This document shows, piece by piece, positions 9,235 to 18,103 of a stretch of 64,000 bases of DNA; the stretch's first letter is position 1; every line of letters begins with the position of its first letter. A model generated the notes under the pieces. The model saw only the letters and a list, made by a program, of their open reading frames with translations, made no database searches and was not told where the DNA came from. Source of the stretch: Nitrincola sp048264025 (GTDB lineage: Bacteria > Pseudomonadota > Gammaproteobacteria > Pseudomonadales > Balneatricaceae); contig NZ_JBLXDN010000009.1 of assembly GCF_048264025.1 (NCBI RefSeq), positions 62,001 to 126,000 of the forward strand, read 5' to 3'. Made by a program: the position numbers and the translations under genes.

Positions 9235-9585
9235 TCAGGAAATGGCTTCAGCGTCTTCCGGGGAGTGCCGCCACAGGCGTTCCAGATCATAGAAGCTGCG
9301 CGCATCTGGCATCATCAGATGAACCACCAGATCACCCAGATCCACCAGAATCCAGTCGCCACTTTCCTGCCCTTCCGAACCGATGGGCTGCACACCTTCT
9401 GCTTTGACCTTCTCCATAACTTCACTGGCCATGGAAACCACATGACGACGGGATGTACCACTGGCAATCAGCATGAAATCTGTCACGCTGGATTTGCCGG
9501 TTACATCCAGGACAACCAGGTCCCTGGCTTTCATATCGTCTAAAATTGCCTGCACTTTTTTGATCAGTTGCTCAGTTTGCATCAC
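9235..9585 (-). CDS. rsfS: Ribosomal silencing factor RsfS
   Basis: Binds protein L14 on the large subunit and blocks subunit joining, lowering translation when nutrients are short. The family core is clear: DLVVLDVTGKSSVTDFMLIASGTS, then GDWILVDLGDLVVHLM and FYDLERLW. The length (116 residues) is normal. It lies between nadD and rlmH in the conserved order, with spacers of a few bases, so it is transcribed with them. Confidence 0.97.
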   Translation of the reverse strand: MMQTEQLIKKVQAILDDMKARDLVVLDVTGKSSVTDFMLIASGTSRRHVVSMASEVMEKVKAEGVQPIGSEGQESGDWILVDLGDLVVHLMMPDARSFYDLERLWRHSPEDAEAIS

Positions 9586-9589
9586 TAAT

Positions 9590-10249
9590 CTATTTACCTC
9601 GTTTATAGCCGTAAAGCTGATGTTGTTTAATGTATTCCCATACCTGATCAGGCATCAAATAGCGCGGCGATTGCCCTTGACTGATCAGTTCACGTATCTG
9701 TGTTGCTGAGATTCCCAAGGGCGTCAGTTCGTGAATTAGAACACCACCGCAGGGCTTTTCTGTTAGCAGACGCGATGATTTGATCGCATGCTGCCGGGTA
9801 AACTCATCCATCTGCGCGACTGGCTGATACCGATAACCGGGACGCGCGACCGCAATGATATGACAGAGTGATAAAAAAGTATGCCAGTCTTTCCATTGTG
9901 GCAGGGTTAAATAGGCATCCATCCCCATAACCATACAGATAGGACGCTCCGGCCCCAGCTCATCTCGCAGCGAAGCCAATGTCAGAGCCGAAAAGGAAGG
10001 CTCCGATGAATTGACCTCACGTGCATCGACACACAAACTCGCGGCGTCAGCCACCGCCAGCCTGACCATGGTCAGCCGATGCTCGGCTGAACAGCCTGGA
10101 TGCTGACGATGAACTGGCGCGCCTGACGGGATCATCGTGACCTGACTAAGCTGCAACCACTGCTGAATTTCCAGCGCTGTTCTTAGATGACCATGGTGAA
10201 CAGGATCAAAGGTGCCCCCCATAAACACAAAGGGCTCATTTATCTGCAT
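9590..10249 (-). CDS. nadD: Nicotinate-mononucleotide adenylyltransferase NadD
   Basis: Adenylates nicotinate mononucleotide to deamido-NAD in NAD synthesis. The nucleotidyltransferase signature GGTFDPVHHGH (residues 11-21, HxGH-type) and the C-terminal ISATQIRELI (ISxTxxR motif) are present. The protein has 219 residues, like E. coli NadD (213). It is three bases downstream of proA and just upstream of rsfS. Confidence 0.96.
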   Translation of the reverse strand: MQINEPFVFMGGTFDPVHHGHLRTALEIQQWLQLSQVTMIPSGAPVHRQHPGCSAEHRLTMVRLAVADAASLCVDAREVNSSEPSFSALTLASLRDELGPERPICMVMGMDAYLTLPQWKDWHTFLSLCHIIAVARPGYRYQPVAQMDEFTRQHAIKSSRLLTEKPCGGVLIHELTPLGISATQIRELISQGQSPRYLMPDQVWEYIKQHQLYGYKRGK

Positions 10250-10252
10250 TGA

Positions 10253-11509
10253 TTACTGCCGGACATGCCCATCTCCCAGAACGACATACTTTTCAGATGT
10301 CAGCCCTTCTAATCCAACCGGACCACGGGCGTGGATTTTGTCCGTAGAAATACCGATTTCAGCACCCAGACCATATTCAAAACCATCAGCAAAACGGGTG
10401 GATGCATTCACTATCACTGAACTGGAATCCACCGCCCGCAGAAACACTCTGGCGTCGGTATAGCTTTCTGTGACGATGGCATCGGTATGGTGTGAACCGT
10501 ACTGATTGATATGTTGGATGGCTTCTTCAAGACTGCTAACAACTTTAATCGCCAGCACAGGGGCCAGATACTCAGTTGACCAGTCACTCTCATCGGCCGC
10601 TTTAATCAGTGGCAGTAACTTTAACGTATCAGGACAACCGCGCAATTCCACACCTGAGGCTTGATAACGTTCAGCCAGATCCGGCAATACAGCCGCCGCC
10701 TGTTCGTTATGCACCAGCAACGTCTCCATGGTATTGCAGGTACCGTAACGGTGAGTCTTGGCATTCAAGGCAATATTGATCGCTTTAACCTTGTCAGCCG
10801 CTTTATCTATATAGACATGGCAGACTCCATCCAGATGCTTAATCACTGGCACCCGTGCATCCCGCGCAATCCGTTCAATCAGCCCTTTGCCTCCACGCGG
10901 TACGATCACATCGACATAGTCAGGCATACTAATCAACTGGCCCACAGCCTCCCGATCAGTGGTAGCGACAACCTGCACAGCGGTTTCCGGTAACCCAGCT
11001 TCACGCAAGCCACTGATAATACACGCGGCGATGGCCTGATTGGATTTCAACGCTTCAGAGCCACCGCGCAGAATGGTCGCATTACCTGATTTGATGCACA
11101 GACTGGCGGCTTCCGCAGTGACGTTAGGCCGAGACTCATAAATAATCCCGATCACACCCAAGGGCACCCGCATTTTACCCACCTGAATGCCTGACGGCCG
11201 GTAGTTCATGCCGGTAATACCACCTATTGGGTCGGCTAGCGCCGCCACCTGATGCAGCCCTTCGATCATATTATCGATCCGAGCCGGGGTCAGTTCCAGA
11301 CGGTCAAGCATAGCTGCATCCAGGCCTTTGGCACGCCCGGCCTGCATGTCTTCAGCATTAGCCTGCTCTAACACAGGTCGAGCGGCATCCAAAGCCGCTG
11401 CCATGGCTAGCAATGCCCGGTTTTTCTGCCCAGTGTCTGCACTGGCCATTTGGCTGGCGGCTTGCCGAGCTTGCTGGCCCAACGCAATCATATACTCTTG
11501 TGTATTCAT
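10253..11509 (-). CDS. proA: Gamma-glutamyl phosphate reductase ProA
   Basis: NADPH-dependent reduction of gamma-glutamyl phosphate to glutamate semialdehyde in proline synthesis. I place the start at the ATG at 11509 (MNTQEYMIALG), giving 418 residues as in E. coli (417); the frame is open 30 codons further upstream, but that part is not family-like. The catalytic cysteine is C258 in YGTCNTMETLLV, and NADP-contact segments such as GVIGIIYESRPNVT are intact. It heads the nadD-rsfS-rlmH-mrdA operon as in Pseudomonas. Confidence 0.95.
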   Translation of the reverse strand: MNTQEYMIALGQQARQAASQMASADTGQKNRALLAMAAALDAARPVLEQANAEDMQAGRAKGLDAAMLDRLELTPARIDNMIEGLHQVAALADPIGGITGMNYRPSGIQVGKMRVPLGVIGIIYESRPNVTAEAASLCIKSGNATILRGGSEALKSNQAIAACIISGLREAGLPETAVQVVATTDREAVGQLISMPDYVDVIVPRGGKGLIERIARDARVPVIKHLDGVCHVYIDKAADKVKAINIALNAKTHRYGTCNTMETLLVHNEQAAAVLPDLAERYQASGVELRGCPDTLKLLPLIKAADESDWSTEYLAPVLAIKVVSSLEEAIQHINQYGSHHTDAIVTESYTDARVFLRAVDSSSVIVNASTRFADGFEYGLGAEIGISTDKIHARGPVGLEGLTSEKYVVLGDGHVRQ

Positions 11510-11675
11510 CCAGACTGTCCGTAACGCGTAAAAACAACCATTATAGCCTGCCAGAGAGCGGGGGTCATTCGCATTTAAGCCAATCAACGAAGTATCCATT
11601 CCTCAGTGTGACTACTGGCCACGAACTGGTATCATTCAAATCTTGTTCTAAGGTCTTTCCGGAAGCCATCCCGTT

Positions 11676-13334
11676 ATGCAAACAGTGCCGCCCAACCCCG
11701 ACAAGGCTCCACGCCCAATGCGCCCCATGCTGGCAGTGATCCTGGCATTTGTACTGGGTCTGATCATCACCCTGTTATTAATCCAAATGGACAACCAGCG
11801 CATTGCTGAAGAGGAAGCGCTGCTCAGCAGCGGCGCCTTGGCAGAAAGCGCTGCACTGCTCCTCAAACCGCTGGTCATGAGTGAAGACAGAATCAGCCTC
11901 AACTACCTGCTCAATGAACTGGCTAACCAGCCGATGATTCGAGGTATGCGCCTGACTGACAACCAAGACAATGTACTTGGCATCAGTGGAGAACATCAGG
12001 GTCGTTCATTAAACGTACCACTGATACGTAATGAAGAGCCATTAGGTGAACTGACCGTCTGGGCTGATCCCTCTCCCTTGTTAGCCGTGCTCAAACGCCA
12101 GCAGTTAATGATTTTGTTGTCGGCTACGGCAACGCTGCTACTGATGTTGATCGGCATCTGGTTGAGCATGCGTCCTGCCAGGGCTGAAACGGCTGAGATT
12201 GAACAGCAGGACAGGGACACGGAGCGCCAGTTTGATGAGGTGATGCAGGAAATCAGTGAAGCCGATGCTGGCTCGGACAGTCTACCGATTCTTGATCCAG
12301 ATGATATGGACGATCTGGAACTACCTCCAGTACTCGCACCCGAACCCGAACCCGTAAAGGTAACGGCACCTCCCACGCCTGAACGCCCAGCCGCACCGCA
12401 GGCAACATCAGACAGTTTCGTTGCTGAACGCGATAAACCTAACCCGTCAGACAATACCTTTCTCAGCTTCAGTGCCCGTGATGAAGAGCTGAATGACCAG
12501 GAACTGGTGTCGCTACTGAAGCCTGAGCGCGAACGTGGCCCTATTCCTCGTTTCACGCCAGCTACAGCCGGATACATGCGTGACCAGGATAGTCAGGATG
12601 ATGAAGCTTATGTTGAATTGGAAGAGCAAAAACCAGCGGCACTTCCGGCTGAAGAAACGTCTCGACTGCGTAATAATCCCTTGCTCAGCGCATTGGATGA
12701 CGACGAGGAACAGCTAAACCTCTATGCCTTTGAGCAGGATCTGGAGCTGATGCTAGCGGCAGAAGATGCGGGTTACTTGTTACTGATCGATGCCACCAGT
12801 GCGCATTCTGAATTGGTAGAGGAAGAAGAGCACCAGTCTCTACTGAAAACCTACCGCATGCTGGCCAACTCAGTGGCTGTTATTTATAACGGCCGGGTGG
12901 TTAAAGCGGGCAATGCTGATCTGCAGATGATTTTTGATCAACCCCAGGCTGACGATACCCACGGTGTGAATGCCATGTGTGCCGCCATGCTGTTCACGCA
13001 TTTATACAAACAATACAACCAGTCGCGCATTCGCCTGTTTCGTCCCGTCATGAATCTGCACATGGCGTTAGTACGCGGCAAGGTAGAAAAGCTGGAGCGG
13101 CTGTTGGAAGAAGCGCGTTTTCTAACCCGCACCACCCAGAGTAACGAACTGATCAGCCATACGGCACTGACCGAAGCTCCCGACCTGAAGCGCACCCTGT
13201 TGGAAGGCGCCAGCATCCGCCGGGAAGATGAAGACAAGGTACTGGTATTGCAAATCAGCAAATCCTATCAGGATCTATTGGAAAAGCAGTCACGCCACCT
13301 GATGCTTAAACTCAGCCAGCGTGAACCCTCTTAG
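11676..13334 (+). CDS. AhpA/YtjB-type membrane protein with long acidic cytoplasmic region
   Basis: A 552-residue protein not assigned a biochemical function. Two membrane helices (about residues 20-37 and 144-162) flank a roughly 105-residue periplasmic domain typical of the AhpA/YtjB (Smp) family. The C-terminal 385 residues are cytoplasmic: a region rich in Asp, Glu and Pro (about 185-340), then a folded-looking segment around NLYAFEQDLELMLAAEDAGYLLLIDATSAHSEL with helices after it. A similar gene stands beside parC in Pseudomonas. It is transcribed divergently from proA and converges on parC, ending 18 bases from it. The family call for the N-terminal half is moderate; the C-terminal part is unassigned. 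Confidence 0.6.
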   Translation: MQTVPPNPDKAPRPMRPMLAVILAFVLGLIITLLLIQMDNQRIAEEEALLSSGALAESAALLLKPLVMSEDRISLNYLLNELANQPMIRGMRLTDNQDNVLGISGEHQGRSLNVPLIRNEEPLGELTVWADPSPLLAVLKRQQLMILLSATATLLLMLIGIWLSMRPARAETAEIEQQDRDTERQFDEVMQEISEADAGSDSLPILDPDDMDDLELPPVLAPEPEPVKVTAPPTPERPAAPQATSDSFVAERDKPNPSDNTFLSFSARDEELNDQELVSLLKPERERGPIPRFTPATAGYMRDQDSQDDEAYVELEEQKPAALPAEETSRLRNNPLLSALDDDEEQLNLYAFEQDLELMLAAEDAGYLLLIDATSAHSELVEEEEHQSLLKTYRMLANSVAVIYNGRVVKAGNADLQMIFDQPQADDTHGVNAMCAAMLFTHLYKQYNQSRIRLFRPVMNLHMALVRGKVEKLERLLEEARFLTRTTQSNELISHTALTEAPDLKRTLLEGASIRREDEDKVLVLQISKSYQDLLEKQSRHLMLKLSQREPS

Positions 13335-13352
13335 CCACTAATTAGCAACCTA

Positions 13353-15629
13353 TCAGCTGCTGGGGATATCCTCCCCAGCCGCCTTGATCACCTCTAAACC
13401 ATCCACACGCTGATAACCCCGCGGCAGCTTGTTACCTCGACGTCCGCGCTCACCGCGATAATGCTCCAGATCAGTCGCTTTCAGTTTCAGGTGCTGACGG
13501 CCCGAGTTGACCTGTAATAAGTCACCCGGCGACAAGATGGCTACTGCAACCAGCAGCTCTTCATGAGCCGCGGCACGTACTGAAGGAATATTCAGGATTT
13601 TATTGCCCTTGCCTTTACTTAGCTCCGGTAGCTCACTGACAGGGAACACCAGCATCCTCCCGTCACTGGTCACCGACGCCAGCAAATCCTGCTGCAGGTC
13701 ACTGACTTTCACCGGACTGAGAACTCGAGCATTTTTCGGCAGGCTCAACGCCGCCTTGCCGTTTTTAGTTTTACTGCTCAAATCGGCTATAGAGGTAATA
13801 AAACCATAACCCGCATCGGATGCCAGCAGCACGCGCTCTCGCTCCGCCGCACAGATCATACCGTCAATACTGGCCCCTTTAGGCAGCGACAGTTTACCGG
13901 TCACTGGCTCACCCTGCCCCCTGGCAGAAGGCAGAGTATGCGTATCCAGGGTGTAACTGCGCCCGGTGGAATCCAGCAGAATAGTCGGCTGATTCATGCG
14001 CCCGGGACACGCCAGCTTAAAGGCGTCACCCGATTTGTAGCTCAAGCCCACCGCATCTATATCATGCCCTCTGGCCGCTCTGATCCAACCCTGCTTGGAC
14101 AGTACCACCGTGACCGGATCAGCTGACAACAGGTCTTTTTCGCTGAAGGCCTGAGATTCTTCACGTTGCACCAGCGGTGAACGACGCGCATCACCAAACT
14201 CTTCGGCAGTCTCTTCGATCTCTTGGCGAATCAATTTGCGCATTAGCTCGGCTGAGCCTAGCGTTTCTTCCAGATACTTACGCTCCTCATCCAGCTCATT
14301 CTGCTCGGTGCGGATTTTAAACTCTTCAAGCTTGGCCAGATGGCGCAGTTTCAGATCCAAAATCGCATCGGCCTGAATGGCGCTAATACCAAAACGTGCA
14401 ATCATCTCTTGCTTGGGATTATCTTCTTCACGAATAATCCGGATCACCTCGTCAATATTGAGGTAGGCGATCATCAAGCCTTCAAGAATATGCAGTCGTT
14501 CCATGACCTTCTGCAAGCGATGCGTCAGTCGGCGACGTACCACTTCGGTGCGCCAACTGAGCCATTCGGTAAGTATCTGGCGCAGATCCTTCACCTGAGG
14601 TCGTCCATCGATACCGATCATGTTCATATTCACGCGGTAGCTGCGCTCCAGATCCGTAGAGGCAAACAGGTGCGCCATGAGTTGTTCGGCATCGATACGG
14701 TTGGAACGTGGCACAATGACCAGACGGGTGGGGTTTTCGTGATCCGACTCATCACGCAGATCACTGACCATCGGCAGTTTTTTCTGCTGCATCTGTGCGG
14801 CTATCTGCTCCAGCACTTTATTACCCGAGACCTGATAAGGCAGTGCGGTAATGACAATATCACCGTCTTCACGGATATACACAGCACGCATTTTCAACGA
14901 GCCACGCCCGGTGCAGTAAAGTTTTTCCAGGTCAGCCCTCGGGGTGACAATTTCTGCCTCCGTGGGCATATCTGGACCCGGGATAATATCGCACAGCTGC
15001 TCAACACTGGTCTGCGGGTGATCCAGCAGATATATGCAGGCAGCGGCGACTTCACGCAAATTATGCGGTGGAATATCCGTCGCCATACCTACAGCAATAC
15101 CCGTGCCGCCGTTTAACAGCACGTTTGGCAGTCGAGCGGGGAGAAATTCCGGCTCATCCAGCGTGCCGTCGAAGTTTGGCTGCCAGGTTACCGTACCCTG
15201 CCCCAGTTCTTTCAGCAGCACTTCAGCATAGGGAGACAGGCGTGATTCAGTGTAACGCATGGCCGCAAACGACTTGGGATCATCCGGCGATCCCCAGTTG
15301 CCCTGTCCATCCACCAGCGGGTAACGGTAGCTGAAGGGCTGCGCCATCAACACCATCGCTTCATAGCAGGCAGAATCGCCATGCGGATGGAACTTACCCA
15401 ACACGTCACCGACGGTACGCGCCGATTTTTTGTGTTTTGCCGTCGCTTTCAAGCCCAGTTCTGACATCGCATAAATGATGCGGCGCTGCACTGGCTTCAT
15501 GCCATCACCTATGTGCGGCAGGGCACGGTCCAGGATGACATACATGGAATAATCCAGGTAGGCTTTCTCACTGAAAGTGCGTAGGGGTAAACTTTCAGTT
15601 TCACCGTTAAATGTGGTTTCTATTGGCAT
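13353..15629 (-). CDS. parC: DNA topoisomerase IV subunit A
   Basis: The DNA-breaking subunit of topoisomerase IV, which unlinks daughter chromosomes. The catalytic tyrosine is Y126 in AAMRYTESRL, and the quinolone-binding helix HPHGDSACYEAM carries S86 and E90, the wild-type drug-sensitive pair. A C-terminal beta-pinwheel follows, with repeated GYGFI- and GRMLVFP-type blades. The length is 758 residues (E. coli 752). Its partner parE is about 20 kb away in this window, on the same strand but in a separate operon. Confidence 0.96.
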   Translation of the reverse strand: MPIETTFNGETESLPLRTFSEKAYLDYSMYVILDRALPHIGDGMKPVQRRIIYAMSELGLKATAKHKKSARTVGDVLGKFHPHGDSACYEAMVLMAQPFSYRYPLVDGQGNWGSPDDPKSFAAMRYTESRLSPYAEVLLKELGQGTVTWQPNFDGTLDEPEFLPARLPNVLLNGGTGIAVGMATDIPPHNLREVAAACIYLLDHPQTSVEQLCDIIPGPDMPTEAEIVTPRADLEKLYCTGRGSLKMRAVYIREDGDIVITALPYQVSGNKVLEQIAAQMQQKKLPMVSDLRDESDHENPTRLVIVPRSNRIDAEQLMAHLFASTDLERSYRVNMNMIGIDGRPQVKDLRQILTEWLSWRTEVVRRRLTHRLQKVMERLHILEGLMIAYLNIDEVIRIIREEDNPKQEMIARFGISAIQADAILDLKLRHLAKLEEFKIRTEQNELDEERKYLEETLGSAELMRKLIRQEIEETAEEFGDARRSPLVQREESQAFSEKDLLSADPVTVVLSKQGWIRAARGHDIDAVGLSYKSGDAFKLACPGRMNQPTILLDSTGRSYTLDTHTLPSARGQGEPVTGKLSLPKGASIDGMICAAERERVLLASDAGYGFITSIADLSSKTKNGKAALSLPKNARVLSPVKVSDLQQDLLASVTSDGRMLVFPVSELPELSKGKGNKILNIPSVRAAAHEELLVAVAILSPGDLLQVNSGRQHLKLKATDLEHYRGERGRRGNKLPRGYQRVDGLEVIKAAGEDIPSS

Positions 15630-15737
15630 TAGATTTCCGGTCAGAGTCGGTTTTTTTCCGTAAATATCAACAAACAGGCTTCACAATTGCAACCCTGTTA
15701 CCATAATAAGGCTATCACTACCCTAGAGGAAAGTCCG

Positions 15738-16064
15738 ATGACTGTCACAAACAACCGCCTGATGCTGGAACTGGAAAAATTTCGCCGTGAAATTAACCGC
15801 GAAATCATCAACCCGATGATCCCACAACTCAGCCTGGAAGACTTGAAACCGCTCTTATCCATGGTGGCACACACCCGGGGAACCTACATCGCCGAGCTAT
15901 TGGAAATTGCCAAACTATCCCCTGATTCGGTCCCTTCTGCAGATCAGATCAAACAACTCAAGCAGTGTAGAGAAACTTTCGATGAGTTAGTGACGGCCGT
16001 TAACGCATTGGAAACTGTGATTCAGCGCGACTATCTGGATGTTAAAGCCAAAGGAAAACTCTAA
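15738..16064 (+). CDS. Conserved-looking small protein of unknown function
   Basis: A 108-residue soluble protein that I do not recognise. The start is set at the ATG at 15738 because agaggaaa lies at proper distance upstream; the frame is open 17 codons further up without a ribosome site. It is predicted mainly helical (LMLELEKFRREINREIIN..., ending with a helix of QLKQCRETFDELVTAVNALE), with no signal peptide or membrane helix. Its TAA overlaps the chaN ATG by one base (TAATG), so it is co-translated with chaN and may be in the same unit as the Mrp genes. Confidence 0.6.
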   Translation: MTVTNNRLMLELEKFRREINREIINPMIPQLSLEDLKPLLSMVAHTRGTYIAELLEIAKLSPDSVPSADQIKQLKQCRETFDELVTAVNALETVIQRDYLDVKAKGKL

Positions 16065-16966
16065 TGCGTTCCCCACTACTTATACAGCTACTCGGGCTGG
16101 CTCTACTGCTATCCACCGCGGTTCAGGCCGATAGCCGTTGGCTGGCACCCCATCAGGCTGACCACCCACTGGTGGGTAAACTCTGGCATAGCGAACAGCA
16201 GTCATATGTTGGCCTAGACGTACTACTTGATTCACTGCCACAAGGCAGTTGGTTAATGCTGGGAGAGCAGCACGACCATCCCGATCATCATCAGCTGCAA
16301 CTGCAGATTCTCACCCAACTGGCTAAGCATAACCGCCTGGGTAGTGTGGCCTTTGAGATGGCGAATTCAGATCAACAGCCACTTATTGATGAGTGGTCAG
16401 GTCGTGGTGATAGCGCAACAGCCGAAGCACTCAACTGGTCCGCGGGTTGGCCCTGGGAACGCTATGCGCCACAGCTGCAATTTGCACTGAATCAAGCGGA
16501 ACAGGTGGTTGCGGCTGATTTGCCTCGTACGGCACAAATGCAGGCCTATCAACAAGGTGCGGCTGAAGGCTACCTGGATACCGCCCATACCCGCTATATG
16601 ATGGAACTGATCTACACCAGTCATTGCCAACAATTACCGCGCACCAATTTAATACAGATGTTGCAGGTACAACTGGCCCGGGATCAGCAGATGGCCCGTC
16701 GCATGCAAGCCACCACCCAAACAGACAAAATCAATGTACTGATTGCGGGAGCCCAGCATACCCGCAAAGACACAGGTGTTGCGCGTTGGTTGCCGGATAC
16801 ACTCCAATCAACCAGCCTGATCATGGTGCCGTTGAGCGAGCAGGTTGATCCGGCTTATTATCTGGAAGATACCTATCCAGGCTATACGGCTGGGGAAATC
16901 AGCACCGATTTGTTACTCTTTACCCCAGCGATGCCTGAACAAGACCACTGTGCCGCATTTCAGTAA
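16064..16966 (+). CDS. ChaN family haem/iron-associated protein
   Basis: A 300-residue exported protein with a signal peptide cleaved near AVQA (about residue 22) and the ChaN (DUF399) core: WLMLGEQHDHPDHHQLQLQI, then VAFEMANSD and VLIAGAQHTRKDTGVARWL. Family members such as Campylobacter ChaN bind haem and relate to the TraB/Tiki fold of metalloprotease-like proteins. The mature protein starts right after the signal peptide without a lipobox cysteine, so it appears periplasmic rather than lipid-anchored. It is 20 bases upstream of mrpE, and a shared transcript is likely. The family is fairly certain; the substrate is not. Confidence 0.8.
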   Translation: MRSPLLIQLLGLALLLSTAVQADSRWLAPHQADHPLVGKLWHSEQQSYVGLDVLLDSLPQGSWLMLGEQHDHPDHHQLQLQILTQLAKHNRLGSVAFEMANSDQQPLIDEWSGRGDSATAEALNWSAGWPWERYAPQLQFALNQAEQVVAADLPRTAQMQAYQQGAAEGYLDTAHTRYMMELIYTSHCQQLPRTNLIQMLQVQLARDQQMARRMQATTQTDKINVLIAGAQHTRKDTGVARWLPDTLQSTSLIMVPLSEQVDPAYYLEDTYPGYTAGEISTDLLLFTPAMPEQDHCAAFQ

Positions 16967-16986
16967 TCTGTCAGGATGAACCCGCT

Positions 16987-17490
16987 ATGGAAAAGGTGAT
17001 AAACAGCATTCTGAATAAACCCATGGCACTCCTCTGGCGCCTGATACTGGCGGCAGGCTTCTGGTGGGCTCTGACGAGTGGTGATTCAGGCAGCTGGATT
17101 ATCGGCCTACCGGCCATCCTTCTGGGTGTCTATGTCAGTTTTTTTCTGAGCACGCCCGGAACGCATCGCTTCTGGCTACCGGCCTTACCTGGATTCCTGC
17201 TGTACTTTCTTACCACTTCGTTGATTGCTGGATTAGACATTGCCAGACGCACCCTGTCACCTCGCCTACCCTTAATGTCTATTATGGTACCCTTTGAAAC
17301 GTCGCTACAGGGCTTACCCCGCTGGCTGTTGATGAGCAGCCTGAGCCTGATGCCTGGCACCCTGAGTGTGCGATCCGGGGCTGAGGGACTATTAATCCAC
17401 TCTCTGGATTCAGCCGACATAACACGCAAGAGTCTGCGCCAGCTGGAAAGTCATATAGCCCGCCTACTGCCTGCCAGGGAGGTTGAATGA
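16987..17490 (+). CDS. mrpE: Mrp-type cation/proton antiporter subunit E
   Basis: A 167-residue MnhE/MrpE subunit with two or three N-terminal membrane helices and the cytoplasmic family segment LMSSLSLMPGTLSVR. MrpE is needed for assembly and full activity of the Mrp complex. The ribosome site aggatg precedes the ATG, and the stop overlaps mrpF (ATGA). It is the first antiporter gene here, whereas in the classical mrpABCDEFG order it is fifth. Confidence 0.9.
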   Translation: MEKVINSILNKPMALLWRLILAAGFWWALTSGDSGSWIIGLPAILLGVYVSFFLSTPGTHRFWLPALPGFLLYFLTTSLIAGLDIARRTLSPRLPLMSIMVPFETSLQGLPRWLLMSSLSLMPGTLSVRSGAEGLLIHSLDSADITRKSLRQLESHIARLLPAREVE

Positions 17491-17765
17491 CCAGTATCTA
17501 TCTGATTACGCTAACCTTACTGCTGGTTTCGTTACTGATCGGCGCGCTACGCATTCTTCGGGGACCGCAACTGGCCGACCGGTTGCTGGCCGCACAACTG
17601 TTCGGCACCACCGGTGTTGCTGTCTTGCTGGTACTGGCCGAGCTTCAGCAACTGGATGCCGCACGGGATACCGCCCTGATTCTGGCACTGCTGGCCATGC
17701 TGGCCGCCGTGGCCTTTGTCAGCCGTGTCTGGAAAGCCTCAGCACCGCGGGAGAAATCAGAATGA
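17487..17765 (+). CDS. mrpF: Mrp-type cation/proton antiporter subunit F
   Basis: A 92-residue, three-helix MrpF/PhaF subunit. The family features are the first-loop segment RGPQLADRLLAAQLFGT and the aspartate before the third helix in AARDTALILALLAMLA. It overlaps mrpE at the start and mrpG at the end by four bases each. It would lie in the membrane part of the complex near MrpG and MrpE. Confidence 0.9.
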   Translation: MTSIYLITLTLLLVSLLIGALRILRGPQLADRLLAAQLFGTTGVAVLLVLAELQQLDAARDTALILALLAMLAAVAFVSRVWKASAPREKSE

Positions 17766-18103
17766 GCGCGATGGCACTGCTACAGGCTGTGTTGCTGATC
17801 AGCGGCGCACTGATGTTTATTGTCGGCTCCATCGGACTGGTACGCTTTCCCGATACCTATACTCGCATTCACGCACTGACCAAAGCCGACAATCTGGGGC
17901 TGGGGTTAATCATACTGGGGCTGATCCCGAGCTCTTTTTCAGTGGCCCTGACCCTCAAGCTGCTGTTGATTTGGCTGCTGGTCATGCTGGCTGGTGCGCT
18001 CAGTGGCCATCTGGTGGCCTGGGAAGCGCATGCTCAGGGCATGCCTACCCGCCAGTCTGGAGGCGCTGACGAACAGAGCAGACAGGAGAGCGTCGATGAA
18101 TGA
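17762..18103 (+). CDS. mrpG: Mrp-type cation/proton antiporter subunit G
   Basis: A 113-residue MrpG/PhaG subunit with three helices and the diagnostic GLVRFPDTYTRIHALTKADN segment. The start is the ATG at 17762, which overlaps the mrpF stop (ATGA); the frame is open upstream inside mrpF but that part is not coding. A hydrophilic Gln/Arg-rich tail follows the last helix. It overlaps the next gene by eight bases. Confidence 0.9.
   Translation: MSAMALLQAVLLISGALMFIVGSIGLVRFPDTYTRIHALTKADNLGLGLIILGLIPSSFSVALTLKLLLIWLLVMLAGALSGHLVAWEAHAQGMPTRQSGGADEQSRQESVDE

Noticed and set aside
11996..12577. 193-codon Ser-rich open frame on the minus strand
   Set aside because: It is antisense to the acidic linker of the AhpA-like gene; the Ser-rich composition is the mirror of Asp/Glu/Gln codons.
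14340..15116. 258-codon open frame on the plus strand
   Set aside because: It lies wholly inside parC on the other strand, has no family-like sequence and no ribosome site; it is a shadow of codon use in parC.
17483..17761. Upstream extension of mrpG through mrpF
   Set aside because: The frame is open but reads through mrpF in another phase; the ATG at 17762 with ATGA overlap and family alignment sets the start.
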